Positions 17,566-27,097 of a stretch of 64,000 bases of DNA are shown here, piece by piece. The position numbers and the translations under genes are program-made. This DNA comes from an uncultured Acidobacteriota bacterium. Lineage in GTDB: Bacteria; Acidobacteriota; Thermoanaerobaculia; UBA5066. Position 1 is the stretch's first letter; every line of letters starts with the position of its first letter. The stretch covers positions 102,510 to 166,509 of the forward strand of contig CAIMWE010000022.1 in assembly GCA_903845115.1 (NCBI GenBank). Direction: 5' to 3'. Below the pieces are notes generated by a model that did not search any database, was not told where the DNA came from, and saw nothing but the letters and a program-made list of their open reading frames with translations.

Positions 17566-19656
17566 TCAGGCTTCCTCGGCCTCGCCCTTCTTCAGCTTCG
17601 CCCGCTCGGCGACCAGCTTCTCCTGCATCGGGCGGGGGAGCTCCTCGTAGTGGCCCATCTCCATGTGGAAGCTGCCGCGCCCCTGCGTGATCGACCGCAG
17701 GATCGGAGCGTAGGCGATCATCTCGGCCATCGGGACCTCGGCCCTGATGACGGCCTCGTCCCCTTCCGATTCCATGCCGGAGGGACGCCCGCGGCGGCTG
17801 GTCAGGTCGCCCATCAGCTCGCCCATGTAGTCCTGCGGGGCATGGATCTCCACCTTCATGATCGGCTCGAGGATCGTCGGGCGGGCTTTCTCCATGGCGT
17901 CCTTGAAGGCGAGCGACCCGGCGATCTTGAAGGCCATCTCCGACGAGTCGACGTCGTGGTACTGGCCGTCGTACAGCTCGACCCGGAAGTCGACCATCGG
18001 GTAGCCGGCGAGGAAACCGCGCTTGCGGGTCTCCTGGATTCCCTTCTCGACCGCGGGGATGTAGTTCTTCGGGATGGAGCCGCCGAAGATGTCGTCGACG
18101 AACTCGAAGTCGGCGCCGCGCCCGAGCGGCTTCACGCGGATCCGGCAGTCGGCGAACTGGCCGTGGCCGCCGGTCTGCTTCTTGTGGCGGCCGTGAGCCT
18201 CGGCGGGCTTCGTGATCGTCTCGCGGTAAGGGACCTTCGGCGGGTGGAGGATCACGTCCACGTTGGACTTCCGCTTCATCCGGGCGACCGCGATCTCGAC
18301 GTGCAGCTGGCCCGCCCCGGAGAGGAGGAACTCGTGCGTGTCGGCGTCCCGGGAGAACTTGAGGGACGGGTCCTCCTCGATCAGCTTCTGGAGGGCGACG
18401 GAGATCTTGTCCTCGTCCCCCTTCGCCTTCGGCTCGATCGCAAAGGAGATCGCGGGCTCCGGCAGCTCGACTGCCGGGAACGTGAGCGGCCTGTCCTTCG
18501 ACGTCAGCGAGTCGCCGGTGAGGGTGTCCTTGAGCTTCGCGACCACGCCGATGTCCCCGGCCTGGATCTCGGGGATCGTGTTCATCTGTTTTCCGAGCGG
18601 AGTGAAGACCGGGCCGAACCGCTCGGAGGTCTCCCGGGTGGCGTTCCAGTAGGTTCCGTCGGCCTTGATCGTCCCGGACGAGACCCGGAAGAGGGTCATC
18701 CGCCCGGTGAACGGGTCGGAGATCGTCTTGAAGACGAACGCCCCCACCGGGCCGGCCGGGTTGGACGGGAGGGCCTCGCTCTTCCCGTCCTTGGTCTTGA
18801 CCACCGTCTGGAACCCGTCGGCGGTCGGGAGGAGCTCGGTGATCTCGTCGAGGAGCTTCTCGACGCCGGTCTCGTGGTTGCCGCCGGCGGCGAAGAGGAC
18901 CGGCACGATCCGACGGTCCTTGATCCCCTTCCGGAGGGCCGGGAGCATCTGCTCCTCGGAAAGGCCCCCCTGCCCGAAGAAGGTCTCCATCAGGGAGTCG
19001 TCCCCTTCGGCCACCATCTCCACCAGGGCCTCGTGCAGGGTCCCGGCGTCCTGGGCGAACTCGTCCGGGATCGGGCCCTCGGCGGTCTTCCCGGAATCGT
19101 CGGTCAGGAATCCCTTCATTCCGATGAGGTCGATGACCCCGCGGAACGACTTCTCCCGGCCGATGGGGGCCTCGATGGCCACGCACGAGCGGCCGAACTT
19201 CTTCTGGATCTGGTCCATGACGCGGCCGCCGTCGGCGTTCTCACGGTCCATCCGGTTGACGATGATCATCCTGGGGAGTCCGAACTCGTCGGCGATCTTC
19301 CAGGCCTTCTCGGTCTGGACCTCGACGCCCGCCACCGCGTCGACGACCACGAGGACGGAGTCGGCGGCCCGGAGGCCGCAGATCACCTCGGCGACGAAGA
19401 TGCCGTACCCGGGCGTGTCGATCAGGTTGACCTTCTTCTTCTTCCACTCCAGGGCGGCGACCGCCAGGCCGATCGAGATCTTGCGGTCGTTCTCCTCGGG
19501 GTCGAAATCGGTCGGGGCGCCGCCGTCCTCGACGCGGCCGAACCGGGGGACCGCGCCCGCTTCGTGCAGCAGGGCCGAGACGAGAGTCGTTTTTCCCACT
19601 CCGTTATGGCCGGCCAACGCCACGTTGTGGATGGCCGACGCGGGGTAAACCTTCAT
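17566..19656 (-). CDS. EF-G2-type translational GTPase (elongation factor G paralogue)
   Basis: 696 aa with EF-G domains I-V in order. G1 is GHNGVGKTT (residues 16-24) instead of the AHIDAGKTT of canonical EF-G, G3 is DTPGYGIF with Tyr where EF-G has its catalytic His, and G4 is NRMD instead of NKMD. Domain IV retains KKQTGGHGQFADCRI and domain V the REVP-like region. This pattern matches Thermus EF-G-2, a paralogue, not the main translocase. It may act in stress or ribosome recycling. ATG 19656 has GAGGAGG upstream and a TATAAT -10 at 19695-19690. It is single-gene and divergent from the kinase. Confidence 0.88.
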   Translation of the reverse strand: MKVYPASAIHNVALAGHNGVGKTTLVSALLHEAGAVPRFGRVEDGGAPTDFDPEENDRKISIGLAVAALEWKKKKVNLIDTPGYGIFVAEVICGLRAADSVLVVVDAVAGVEVQTEKAWKIADEFGLPRMIIVNRMDRENADGGRVMDQIQKKFGRSCVAIEAPIGREKSFRGVIDLIGMKGFLTDDSGKTAEGPIPDEFAQDAGTLHEALVEMVAEGDDSLMETFFGQGGLSEEQMLPALRKGIKDRRIVPVLFAAGGNHETGVEKLLDEITELLPTADGFQTVVKTKDGKSEALPSNPAGPVGAFVFKTISDPFTGRMTLFRVSSGTIKADGTYWNATRETSERFGPVFTPLGKQMNTIPEIQAGDIGVVAKLKDTLTGDSLTSKDRPLTFPAVELPEPAISFAIEPKAKGDEDKISVALQKLIEEDPSLKFSRDADTHEFLLSGAGQLHVEIAVARMKRKSNVDVILHPPKVPYRETITKPAEAHGRHKKQTGGHGQFADCRIRVKPLGRGADFEFVDDIFGGSIPKNYIPAVEKGIQETRKRGFLAGYPMVDFRVELYDGQYHDVDSSEMAFKIAGSLAFKDAMEKARPTILEPIMKVEIHAPQDYMGELMGDLTSRRGRPSGMESEGDEAVIRAEVPMAEMIAYAPILRSITQGRGSFHMEMGHYEELPRPMQEKLVAERAKLKKGEAEEA

Positions 19657-19689
19657 CCGGGGGCCTCCTCGCTGTCAGATTGCGCGGGG

Positions 19690-19695
19690 ATTATA
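19690..19695 (-). promoter_or_regulatory. -10 box of the EF-G2 gene
   Basis: A perfect TATAAT on the minus strand, 33 bp before the ATG at 19656. No convincing -35 is seen at 16-18 bp. A start near 19683 would leave a leader of about 27 bases including the GAGGAGG site. Confidence 0.5.
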
Positions 19696-19752
19696 GGTGC
19701 CGGGAGGCCTCGCCGGGGGCGCCGGCCTCCACAAATAAGACGCGCGGTCTCG

Positions 19753-19782
19753 TTGACACTCCGTTTCGGGCGGCCCTAGAAT
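19753..19782 (+). promoter_or_regulatory. Sigma70-type promoter of the Ser/Thr kinase gene
   Basis: Perfect -35 TTGACA (19753-19758), 18-bp spacer, and TAGAAT (19777-19782). Transcription should begin near 19789, about 54 bases before the proposed CTG start at 19843. It is one of the best consensus matches in the window. Confidence 0.7.
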
Positions 19783-19842
19783 TTCGTCCACGCCAGAGGA
19801 GATCCTTGGCGAGGCCCGGATAACGACTCGATCGGAGGCTCT

Positions 19843-22341
19843 CTGTCCAAAGACTTCTCCCAGGCCCATTCAGGAGCACCGAAAAAGCTCGGCCGCTACG
19901 AGGTCGTCCGGGAACTCGGCAAGGGGGCGATGGGAGTCGTCTACCTTGGCCGGGATCCGGTCATCGGCCGCCTGGTCGCCCTGAAGACGATTCTCGCGAT
20001 CGGCGAGGACGAGGCTGAGCAGCGGGAATTCGGAGAGCGGTTCCTTCGCGAGGCACAGGCCGCCGGGATCCTCTCCCACCCCAACATCGTCACGATCCAC
20101 GACGTCGGCGAGGACCCGTCCAGCCGGACGGCCTTCATCGCCATGGAGTACGTCGAGGGACAGAACCTCAAGCAGCTGATCCAGGAGAAGGCCCTCTTTT
20201 CGTGGGAGCGGGTGGCGGAGATCATCGGCCAGGTCGCCGAGGCGCTCGACTACGCCCACCGCCGGGGAATCGTCCACCGTGACGTGAAGCCGGCGAACAT
20301 CATCATCACCCCCGAGGGGGGCGTGAAGATCACGGACTTCGGGATCGCGAAGATCGAGCAGTCGAACCTCACGACCGAGGGCCAGTTCCTGGGGACCCCG
20401 AACTACATGTCGCCCGAGCAGGTGACCGGGGACGCCGTAGACGGCCGGTCCGACCTCTTCTCGCTCGGCGTCGTCCTGTACGAGCTGCTCACCCGGAAGA
20501 AGCCCTTCACCGCGGACAATCTCACCTCGATCTCGTTCAAGATCGTCCACGAGCCGTTCGTCTCGCCGGAGACGTACGCGGCGTCCGTTCCGCAGGAGTT
20601 CAGCCCGGTCCTCCTGAGGGCCCTCGCCAAGGACCCGGCGGAGCGCTACCAGCGGGGGAACGACCTCGCCCTGGCCCTCTACGAGTTCAAGGCCCGCGAG
20701 GAGGAGCGCCAGATGTTGCGGGACCTCGGGAACATGGTGGCGGAGGCGGAGAACCTCGGAGGGATCGAGGCGGTCGACGGCCAGCCGATGCAGTTTCCTC
20801 CGCCCGGGGTCCCGGAGCCGCTGATGACCGTTCCGATCGTGCCTCCTGCTCCCAGGGGGCCGGCGGACCGCGGGCCAGGAGTTGCGCCGCTCGAAGCGTC
20901 CGCACCCGACTGGACCCTCGACGAGCCGGAGCCCGAGGCGAAGGCAGAGCCGGCCCGGCAGACGGCGCCAGACCCAAAGGCGCCGCCTCCCGGCCCCGCG
21001 GTCTCCGCCCCTCCGAAGGCGGCCAGGCCCGAGGACGAGATGCGGCCGACCGTGATCCTCCCGCCGTCGCCGGTGCCCTGGCCGGCGCCCTCCCAGCCCG
21101 ACGCGACCGGCGTCTCCTGGACGTCTCCCGGGTCGCCCCCTCCGGCCCAGGCGTTCCTCGAGGGCCGCCCGACCGAGGTGATCCTCGACGCGGCCAGGCT
21201 GGCGAGCCTGGGCGGTCCCCCCGGCCGGTCGGCTCCTCCGGTCCCGGGAGCCCGGACGACCCCGCCTCCTCCGGCCGGGCCTGTTCCGTCCCCGCCGGCA
21301 CGGACGGCTCCCGTCCTGCCGGCCCCGATCCTTCCCGTCGAGCTGACGGCGGTCCTGCCCCCGTTGCCGCCCGCCCCGGTTCCGCCGCCCCCCACCAAGG
21401 TCGAGGCCGAGCAGAAGAAGGCCGGCCCGTCCCGGTTCGTCCTGGCCGTCGTCGGAGGAACCCTCGTCATCGCGGCGGCGATCCTCGGGGTCGTCTGGGC
21501 CCGGAAAGCCTCGGAAGAGCGGACCGTGCAGGCCGCGGAGGAGGCGAAGGCGAAGGAGGTGGCCGAGCGGGCCGACCTCATGGCCGAGGGAAACCGCCTC
21601 GTCGGAGCCGGGAGCTTCGCCGAGGCGCTGGCGAAGTACCGGGACGTCGTCCGGCGGGACCCCACGTCCGCCGCCGCGCGCGACGCCGTCGCGAAGACGG
21701 AGCAGCTGCTGGCAGGGAAGGAGCAGGCGAACGCGAGGGCGAAGGAGGCCGAGGGGCACCTGGCGGCCGCCCGGGAGGCCGCGCGGGCTTCCGACGACCT
21801 GAAGGCGGTCGAGGAGGCGGACGCCGCGCTGGCCATCGATCCCGAGAACGCGGAGGCCCGGTCCCTCTGGGAGGCCGGCCGCGCGAGGATCGCGTCCCGC
21901 AGCTCCGCCGAGCAGAAGAAGCTGGCGGAGGCCCAGAAGAGGAATTCGAAGCCGACCCCGGCCCCGGTCCCCTCGGCCGCGGCCCCGGTCGCGGTCCAGC
22001 GGACCGTCCGGGAGACCGCGGCGCCCGTCCCGACGCCGGCCACGGGCAAGATCGTCATCGCGTTCGCGGCGCCCATCCCGGAAGGGCACGTGATGGTCAG
22101 CCTCGACGACAAGTTCATTTTCCGGAAGTCGTTCTCGTTCGGGAAGAAGAGCGGCGGAGGGCAGGTGGAGGGGAGCGCGGAAGTGCCGTCGGGCCGGGCG
22201 AGCTTCAAGGTCTGGGTGATCGCGCCGGACCGGTCGGTCAACCAGTACAAGGAGCTCGCGGCGTCGATCCCGGGAGGAGAGACGAGGACCCTGCGGCTGG
22301 AGCTGGACTCCGCCGGCAACCTCACGGTCGCCCTGAAGTGA
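19843..22341 (+). CDS. Membrane-anchored Ser/Thr protein kinase with TPR-like region (CTG start)
   Basis: About 832 aa. The Hanks-type kinase domain spans residues 15-285: glycine loop LGKGAMGVVYLG, ATP-binding Lys in LVALKTI, catalytic HRDVKPAN, DFGIAK, and GTPNYMSPEQV. A Pro-rich linker (about 300-525) leads to one TM helix (about 531-552), then a coiled/TPR-like segment (about 560-690) and a beta-rich C-terminus. The first ATG (19930) would cut off the glycine loop, so the start must be upstream before the stop at 19777; CTG 19843, four bases after GGAGG, is the only good candidate. It has a strong promoter at 19753. Its stop overlaps the ggt start. Substrates are unknown. Confidence 0.88.
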   Translation: MSKDFSQAHSGAPKKLGRYEVVRELGKGAMGVVYLGRDPVIGRLVALKTILAIGEDEAEQREFGERFLREAQAAGILSHPNIVTIHDVGEDPSSRTAFIAMEYVEGQNLKQLIQEKALFSWERVAEIIGQVAEALDYAHRRGIVHRDVKPANIIITPEGGVKITDFGIAKIEQSNLTTEGQFLGTPNYMSPEQVTGDAVDGRSDLFSLGVVLYELLTRKKPFTADNLTSISFKIVHEPFVSPETYAASVPQEFSPVLLRALAKDPAERYQRGNDLALALYEFKAREEERQMLRDLGNMVAEAENLGGIEAVDGQPMQFPPPGVPEPLMTVPIVPPAPRGPADRGPGVAPLEASAPDWTLDEPEPEAKAEPARQTAPDPKAPPPGPAVSAPPKAARPEDEMRPTVILPPSPVPWPAPSQPDATGVSWTSPGSPPPAQAFLEGRPTEVILDAARLASLGGPPGRSAPPVPGARTTPPPPAGPVPSPPARTAPVLPAPILPVELTAVLPPLPPAPVPPPPTKVEAEQKKAGPSRFVLAVVGGTLVIAAAILGVVWARKASEERTVQAAEEAKAKEVAERADLMAEGNRLVGAGSFAEALAKYRDVVRRDPTSAAARDAVAKTEQLLAGKEQANARAKEAEGHLAAAREAARASDDLKAVEEADAALAIDPENAEARSLWEAGRARIASRSSAEQKKLAEAQKRNSKPTPAPVPSAAAPVAVQRTVRETAAPVPTPATGKIVIAFAAPIPEGHVMVSLDDKFIFRKSFSFGKKSGGGQVEGSAEVPSGRASFKVWVIAPDRSVNQYKELAASIPGGETRTLRLELDSAGNLTVALK

Positions 22342-24092
22342 TGGGCCGGCCCCGGCCTCTCCTCTCGCGGCTCGCGATCGCCGCAGGGCTGCTGCTTTGC
22401 GCCGGAGCCCCGGTCCGGGCTGGTGCGGCGGACGGAGTGGCTCCCTTCGGGCCGGCCCGGACCGCCGGCTCGCCGACGGGGATGGTCGTGGCGGCGACGT
22501 CCCAGGCGGCCGCAGCGGGGGCCGCCGCGCTCTCCGCGGGCGGGAACGCGGTCGATGCCGCCGTCGCCGCGGCATTCGCTCTCGCGGTCACCTATCCGGA
22601 AGCCGGGAACCTGGCGGGAGGCGGATTTCTCGTCGTCAGGCAGCGCGACGGCGAGGTCCTGGCGCTCGACTTCCGAGAGACCGCGCCCGCCGCGATCCGG
22701 AGCTCCTCGTTCCTGGGCCCGGACGGCAAGGTAGTGGAAGGGGCCTCCACGCGGACGGGACTGGCCGTGGCGACCCCCGGAACCGTCCGCGGGCTGGAGG
22801 CCGTTCACCGGCGCCTCGGGAAGCTGCCGTGGAAATCGCTCGTGGCCGCGTCGGCGAGGCTCGCGAGGGAGGGCTTCCCGGTCACAGCCGGGCTGGCGAA
22901 GCACCTGGTGTCGGAGCGAGCCGTCTTCGCGCCCCACCCGGAGAGCCTGCGCCTCTATTTTCCCGGCGGCAGGCCGCTGGCCGAGGGCGCCCTCCTCGTC
23001 CAGCCCGAGCTCGCCGGAACGCTGGACGCGATCGCCGAACGCGGCTCCGACGCCTTCCACGACGGTCCCGTCGCCCGCAGGATCGCGGAGTTCGTCCGGT
23101 CGGAGGGGGGGGGCCTGACCGCCGAGGACCTCAGGGCCTACCGGCCGGTCTGGCGCAAGGCGTTCTCCTTCGACTTCGGGCGGTGGCGGCTCCACACCAT
23201 GCCCCTCCCGTCGTCCGGAGGCTTCCTGCTCGCCTCGATCCTGGGGCAGCTCTCCCGGGTGGGCTGGACCCCGGCGATGCTGGAAACGGCCGAAGGGGCT
23301 CACCTCGTCGTCGAGGCCGAGCGCCGTGCGTACGCGGAACGGAACCGCTGGCTCGGAGACGCCGACGTCGTCGACGTCCCGCTCGGGAAGCTCCTGGCCC
23401 CGGGACACCTGGACGTGCTCGCGAGGTCGATCGACCGGGCGAAGGCGACGCCTTCCGCGGGGATCGACGGCGGACTGGGCGGCCCGGCGGAGCGGCCCGA
23501 GACGACCCACCTCTCCGTGGCGACCGCCGACGGCGAAGCGGTCTCGCTCACCTACACGCTCAACGGCGTCTTCGGGAACGGCTCGATCGTCCCCGGCGTC
23601 GGGGTCCTCCTGAACAACGAGATGGACGACTTCGCGGTGGCTCCCGGCCGGCCGAATCTCTTCGGCCTCGTCCAGGGGACCCAGAACGCGGTCCGGCCCG
23701 GGGCCCGGCCCCTCTCCTCCATGACTCCGCTGATCGTCCTGGAGGACGGCGCGCTCCGTTTCGTCCTGGGATCCCCCGGCGGGTCGACGATCCCGACGAC
23801 CGTCCTCCAGGTCTTCCTCCGGGCCGGTCCAGGCGGGAGGCCGCTGGCCGAGGCGGTCGCGGGGGTCCGCCTCCACCACCAGCACCTTCCGGACGTCGTC
23901 GACGTCGAGAGGGACTTCCCGGCGGGGACGGCGAAGGGACTCCGCTCGATGGGGCACGTCGTGAAGGGGCGGGAGCCGATCGGGATGGTCCACGCCGTCG
24001 AGAGGGCTCCGGACGGCCTGCTGACCGGGGCCGCGGACCCCCGGGGACCCGGCGTCCCGGCGGCTCCGCCGGTCCGCCAGGCTCCCCGCTGA
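22341..24092 (+). CDS. ggt: Gamma-glutamyltransferase
   Basis: 583 aa from ATG 22341 (GTG 22338 is also possible). Secreted N-terminal-nucleophile enzyme that cleaves glutathione and other gamma-glutamyl compounds in the periplasm. The signal peptide covers about residues 1-27 (SRLAIAAGLLLCAGAPVRA). The large subunit holds GGNAVDAAVAAAFAL and GGGFLVV. The autocleavage site and nucleophile Thr is in ETTHLSVATADG (about residue 389). The small subunit contains MDDFAV and the oxyanion segment PLSSMTPLIV. The start shares one base with the kinase stop, so the two are co-translated, though no functional link is obvious. Confidence 0.95.
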   Translation: MGRPRPLLSRLAIAAGLLLCAGAPVRAGAADGVAPFGPARTAGSPTGMVVAATSQAAAAGAAALSAGGNAVDAAVAAAFALAVTYPEAGNLAGGGFLVVRQRDGEVLALDFRETAPAAIRSSSFLGPDGKVVEGASTRTGLAVATPGTVRGLEAVHRRLGKLPWKSLVAASARLAREGFPVTAGLAKHLVSERAVFAPHPESLRLYFPGGRPLAEGALLVQPELAGTLDAIAERGSDAFHDGPVARRIAEFVRSEGGGLTAEDLRAYRPVWRKAFSFDFGRWRLHTMPLPSSGGFLLASILGQLSRVGWTPAMLETAEGAHLVVEAERRAYAERNRWLGDADVVDVPLGKLLAPGHLDVLARSIDRAKATPSAGIDGGLGGPAERPETTHLSVATADGEAVSLTYTLNGVFGNGSIVPGVGVLLNNEMDDFAVAPGRPNLFGLVQGTQNAVRPGARPLSSMTPLIVLEDGALRFVLGSPGGSTIPTTVLQVFLRAGPGGRPLAEAVAGVRLHHQHLPDVVDVERDFPAGTAKGLRSMGHVVKGREPIGMVHAVERAPDGLLTGAADPRGPGVPAAPPVRQAPR

Positions 24093-24119
24093 AGTCGGTT
24101 TCCACTTCCCGCGGCCCCC

Positions 24120-24128
24120 TGCTAGACT
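24120..24128 (+). promoter_or_regulatory. Extended -10 upstream of ffh
   Basis: TGCTAGACT gives an extended TGn plus TAGACT -10; no clear -35. The ffh ATG is 15 bp downstream, so the leader would be under ten bases and there is no Shine-Dalgarno. The same TGCTAGA core occurs upstream of the DUF4160 gene at about 38386. Confidence 0.4.
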
Positions 24129-24143
24129 CCGTCGCTTTCGCTG

Positions 24144-25448
24144 ATGTTCGAATCACTATCCGACAGGCTCCAGCGCGTCTTCAAAGAGCTTCGGGGAGAA
24201 GGGCATCTCACCGAGTTCCACGTCGACGAAGCGCTGAAGGAAATCCGGGTCGCCCTCCTGGAGGCGGACGTCCACCTGCAGGTCGTCAAGGACTTCATCG
24301 CCGCGGTGCGGGAGAGGGCCGTGGGGCAGGAGGTCCTGACCTCCTTCTCCCCGGCCCAGCAGGTGGTCAAGATCGTCCAGGACGAGCTGACCCGCGTGCT
24401 GGGAGGGAAGGCGGAGCCCCTGGCGCTCAAGAAGCGTCCCGCCGTCATCCTCCTCGTCGGCCTGCAGGGCTCGGGCAAGACGACGAGCGCGGCCAAGCTG
24501 GCCCTGCACCTCAAGACCGTCCTCAAGAAGCAGGTCCTCCTCGTCCCGGCCGACGTCCACCGCCCGGCCGCCACGGAGCAGCTCCTGACGCTCGCCAAGG
24601 AGAACGGGCTGATGGCGTTCAACCCGAAAGGGGAGACCGACGCCGTCGCCCGGGTGAAGGCCGCGGTGAAGGAGGCCAAGCTCTTCGGGTACGACGTGAC
24701 GATCGTCGACACGGCGGGCCGTCTCCACGTCGACCTGGCCCTGATGGACGAGGTGGCCCGGATCGCCGAGGCCGCCAGCCCGGACGAGGTCCTCTTCGTC
24801 GCCGACGCGATGACGGGCCAGGACGTCGTGACCTCCGCCTCCGCGTTCCAGGCCCGGCTCCCGCTGACCGGCGTGATCCTGACGAAGACCGACGGCGACG
24901 CCCGGGGAGGGGCGGCGCTCTCGCTCTCGACCGTCGTCGGACGGCCCGTGAAGTTCGTCGGCATCGGCGAGAAGGTGAAGGAGTTCGAGCCGTTCCACCC
25001 GGACCGGGCGGCCTCGCGGATCCTCGGTCTGGGCGACGTCCTGGGCCTGATCGAGAAGGTCACCCGGGACACGGACGAGAAGGCCGCCCTCCGCGCGGCG
25101 GAGATGCTCCGGAAGAACTCGTTCACGTTGACCGACCTCAGGGACCAGATGAAGCAGCTGAAGAGCCTCGGCCCGCTCAGCTCGCTCCTGGCGCACCTCC
25201 CGAAGGTGGGCCCCCTGAAGGCGCTGCAGGGAGTGGACGTCCCGGACGACGCGACGAAGGCGCTCGAGGCGATCATCGACTCGATGACGCCGGGGGAACG
25301 GGAAGACCCGCGTATCATCAACGGAACCCGCAAGCTCCGGATCGCGGCCGGCTCGGGGACCTCGGTCCAGGAGATCAACCAGCTCCTGAAACAGTACGCC
25401 ACCATGAAGAAGATGATGAAGGGCGCGTCCTCGAAGATGCGCTTCTAG
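24144..25448 (+). CDS. ffh: Signal recognition particle protein Ffh (SRP54)
   Basis: 434 aa. GTPase that binds signal sequences and 4.5S RNA and delivers ribosomes to FtsY. The N domain is residues 1-90 (ALLEADVHLQVVKDF). The G domain has G1 GLQGSGKTT near residue 106, DTAGRLHVD, and TKTDGDARGG. The M domain (about 295-434) has FTLTDLRDQMKQLKSLG and the RNA-binding GSGTSVQEINQLLKQY, ending in a methionine-rich MKKMMKG helix. Directly followed by rpsP, the common ffh-rpsP-rimM-trmD-rplS order. Confidence 0.97.
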   Translation: MFESLSDRLQRVFKELRGEGHLTEFHVDEALKEIRVALLEADVHLQVVKDFIAAVRERAVGQEVLTSFSPAQQVVKIVQDELTRVLGGKAEPLALKKRPAVILLVGLQGSGKTTSAAKLALHLKTVLKKQVLLVPADVHRPAATEQLLTLAKENGLMAFNPKGETDAVARVKAAVKEAKLFGYDVTIVDTAGRLHVDLALMDEVARIAEAASPDEVLFVADAMTGQDVVTSASAFQARLPLTGVILTKTDGDARGGAALSLSTVVGRPVKFVGIGEKVKEFEPFHPDRAASRILGLGDVLGLIEKVTRDTDEKAALRAAEMLRKNSFTLTDLRDQMKQLKSLGPLSSLLAHLPKVGPLKALQGVDVPDDATKALEAIIDSMTPGEREDPRIINGTRKLRIAAGSGTSVQEINQLLKQYATMKKMMKGASSKMRF

Positions 25449-25467
25449 AAACGAGCAAGGACGGAAC

Positions 25468-25704
25468 ATGCTTCGAATTCGCCTGCGCCGCGTCGGCGGC
25501 ACCAACGCCCCCGCTTACCGGATCGTCGTGTCGGACGGACTCCGGACTCCCACCGCCAAGGTCATCGAGGAGCTGGGCTACTACGACCCGACGAAGAATC
25601 CCCCCCTGCTGAAGGTCGACCTGGAGAAGGCCGCCCGTTGGATCGCCAAGGGTGCGGTCGCCTCCGACACGGTCCGGAAGATCCTCAAGCCCGCGAAGGT
25701 CTGA
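25468..25704 (+). CDS. rpsP: 30S ribosomal protein S16
   Basis: 78 aa, normal length. The RIRLRRVGGTNAPAYRIVV start, ELGYYDPTKNPP and RWIAKGAVASDTVRKIL are diagnostic of bS16. The RBS is AAGGACGGAAC before ATG 25468, 19 bp after ffh. The next gene is rimM; the khpA (KH-domain) gene often found between them in other phyla is absent. Confidence 0.98.
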   Translation: MLRIRLRRVGGTNAPAYRIVVSDGLRTPTAKVIEELGYYDPTKNPPLLKVDLEKAARWIAKGAVASDTVRKILKPAKV

Positions 25705-25713
25705 CGAGGCGGG

Positions 25714-26256
25714 ATGGCGGCGCCGCCGCTGCCGCTGTCCGGCGACCCTTCCGCCTGGGTCACGGTCGGTCAGGTCGTGAGGGCGCACGGGCTCCTCGGG
25801 GAAGTCTCCGTGGAGCCGTTGACCGATTTCCCGGGGCGGTTCGCTTCCGGCGCCAGCCTGCTGGTCCGGCGGGGCGGCCTGGGGACGGGCACGCTCCGGG
25901 TCGTGTCGGCCCGCCCCCACAAGGGAAGGCTCCTGGTCCTGTTCGAAGGGGTCGTCGGTCCCGATGCCGCCGAGGAGCTCCGCGGGGTGGACCTCTGCGT
26001 CAGGCCGGACGACCTCCCCATCAGGCCGGACGACTACTTTTTCCACTGGGAACTGGACGGCTTCGAGGTGCGGGATCGCGCGGGGACGCTTCTCGGCACC
26101 GCGGGGGAGCTCGGGGAGGCGGGAGGCCTTCCTCTCCTCACCGTTCGGACGGCGGGGGGGGACCGGGAGGTACCGTTCCGCTACCCCATCCTCGTCTCGA
26201 TCGACCGGCTCGCCCGGACGATCGTCCTCGACCCTCCCCGGGGCTTGCTCGACTGA
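25714..26256 (+). CDS. rimM: Ribosome maturation factor RimM
   Basis: 180 aa. Binds S19 and helps fold the 30S head. The N-terminal RimM domain has [23 protein letters not shown], and the C-terminal PRC-barrel covers about residues 105-175 ([26 protein letters not shown]). ATG 25714 is 9 bp after rpsP; the stop shares its final A with the trmD ATG. Confidence 0.96.
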   Translation: MAAPPLPLSGDPSAWVTVGQVVRAHGLLGEVSVEPLTDFPGRFASGASLLVRRGGLGTGTLRVVSARPHKGRLLVLFEGVVGPDAAEELRGVDLCVRPDDLPIRPDDYFFHWELDGFEVRDRAGTLLGTAGELGEAGGLPLLTVRTAGGDREVPFRYPILVSIDRLARTIVLDPPRGLLD

Positions 26257-27002
26257 TGCGATTCGACGTCGTCACGATCTTCCCGGGCTATTTCGCCTCC
26301 CCCCTCGGGGAGTCCCTGATCGCCAGGGCTCTGGACGCCGGCCTTCTCGACATCCGGCTCGTGGACCTCCGCTCCTTCTCGGACGACCCGCACCGGAAGG
26401 TGGACGACGAGCCGTTCGGCGGCGGGCCGGGGATGGTCCTCGCGGCGCCTCCCATCTTCACCGCCCTGGAGGCCCTGCGGGCCGAGCCGGGGCCCTCCCC
26501 CTGGGTCGTCTTCCTGTCGCCCCTGGGGCGACGGTTCGACTCCCGGGTGGCCCGCGAGTACGCCGGGCGGGAGAGGGTCGTCCTGGTCTGCGGACGATAC
26601 GAGGGGATCGACGAACGGACCCGGCAGGCGGGGCTGTTCGACGAGGAGCTCTCCCTGGGGGACTTCGTCCTCTCGGGCGGGGAAGTCGCCGCTCTCGCGG
26701 TGCTCGAGGCGGTCTCCCGTTTCGTTCCGGGCGTCGTCGGGGATGGCGAGAGCGTCCTCCGGGACAGCTTCGAGGACGGGTTGCTCGACCACCCCCACTT
26801 CACGAGACCCAGGGAGTTCCGGGGACTGCCGGTGCCCGAGGTCCTCTTCTCGGGCCACCACGAGAGGATCCGCCTCTGGCGCCGCGAGCAGCAACTGCGG
26901 GAGACCCTCCGGCTGCGGCCCGACCTGATCGCCGCCCACACCCCCACGGACGAGGATCGAGCGATCCTGGCCCGGGTTGCCGGTCCACCAAAAGCGGTCT
27001 AG
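26256..27002 (+). CDS. trmD: tRNA (guanine-N1-)-methyltransferase
   Basis: 248 aa. Methylates G37 of tRNAs reading CNN codons, using SAM, to keep the reading frame. SPOUT-fold signatures: [13 protein letters not shown] start, [24 protein letters not shown], and the trefoil knot [16 protein letters not shown] (about residues 130-145). The C-terminal domain has [12 protein letters not shown] and [13 protein letters not shown]. The TAG stop is also the first part of the -10 for rplS. Confidence 0.97.
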   Translation: MRFDVVTIFPGYFASPLGESLIARALDAGLLDIRLVDLRSFSDDPHRKVDDEPFGGGPGMVLAAPPIFTALEALRAEPGPSPWVVFLSPLGRRFDSRVAREYAGRERVVLVCGRYEGIDERTRQAGLFDEELSLGDFVLSGGEVAALAVLEAVSRFVPGVVGDGESVLRDSFEDGLLDHPHFTRPREFRGLPVPEVLFSGHHERIRLWRREQQLRETLRLRPDLIAAHTPTDEDRAILARVAGPPKAV

Positions 27003-27005
27003 AAT
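26977..27005 (+). promoter_or_regulatory. Internal promoter for rplS
   Basis: TTGCCG (26977-26982), 17-bp spacer, TAGAAT (27000-27005). It straddles the trmD stop and would start transcription near 27012, giving an 86-base leader before the rplS ATG. This would let L19 and RNase HII be made independently of trmD. Confidence 0.55.
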
Positions 27006-27097
27006 CGGCTCCAGCTGACCGGTTCTCATCGGGGCCGCCTCCAGACGTGTCCCCGTTTTCCGGATTTCGGCAGGACAATTTTGGAGGTTCCGTAGTC

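Noticed and set aside
16585..17690. Plus-strand open frames across the intron and repeats
   Set aside because: They are antisense of the maturase or read through the tandem repeats (duplicated peptide blocks), with no family match.
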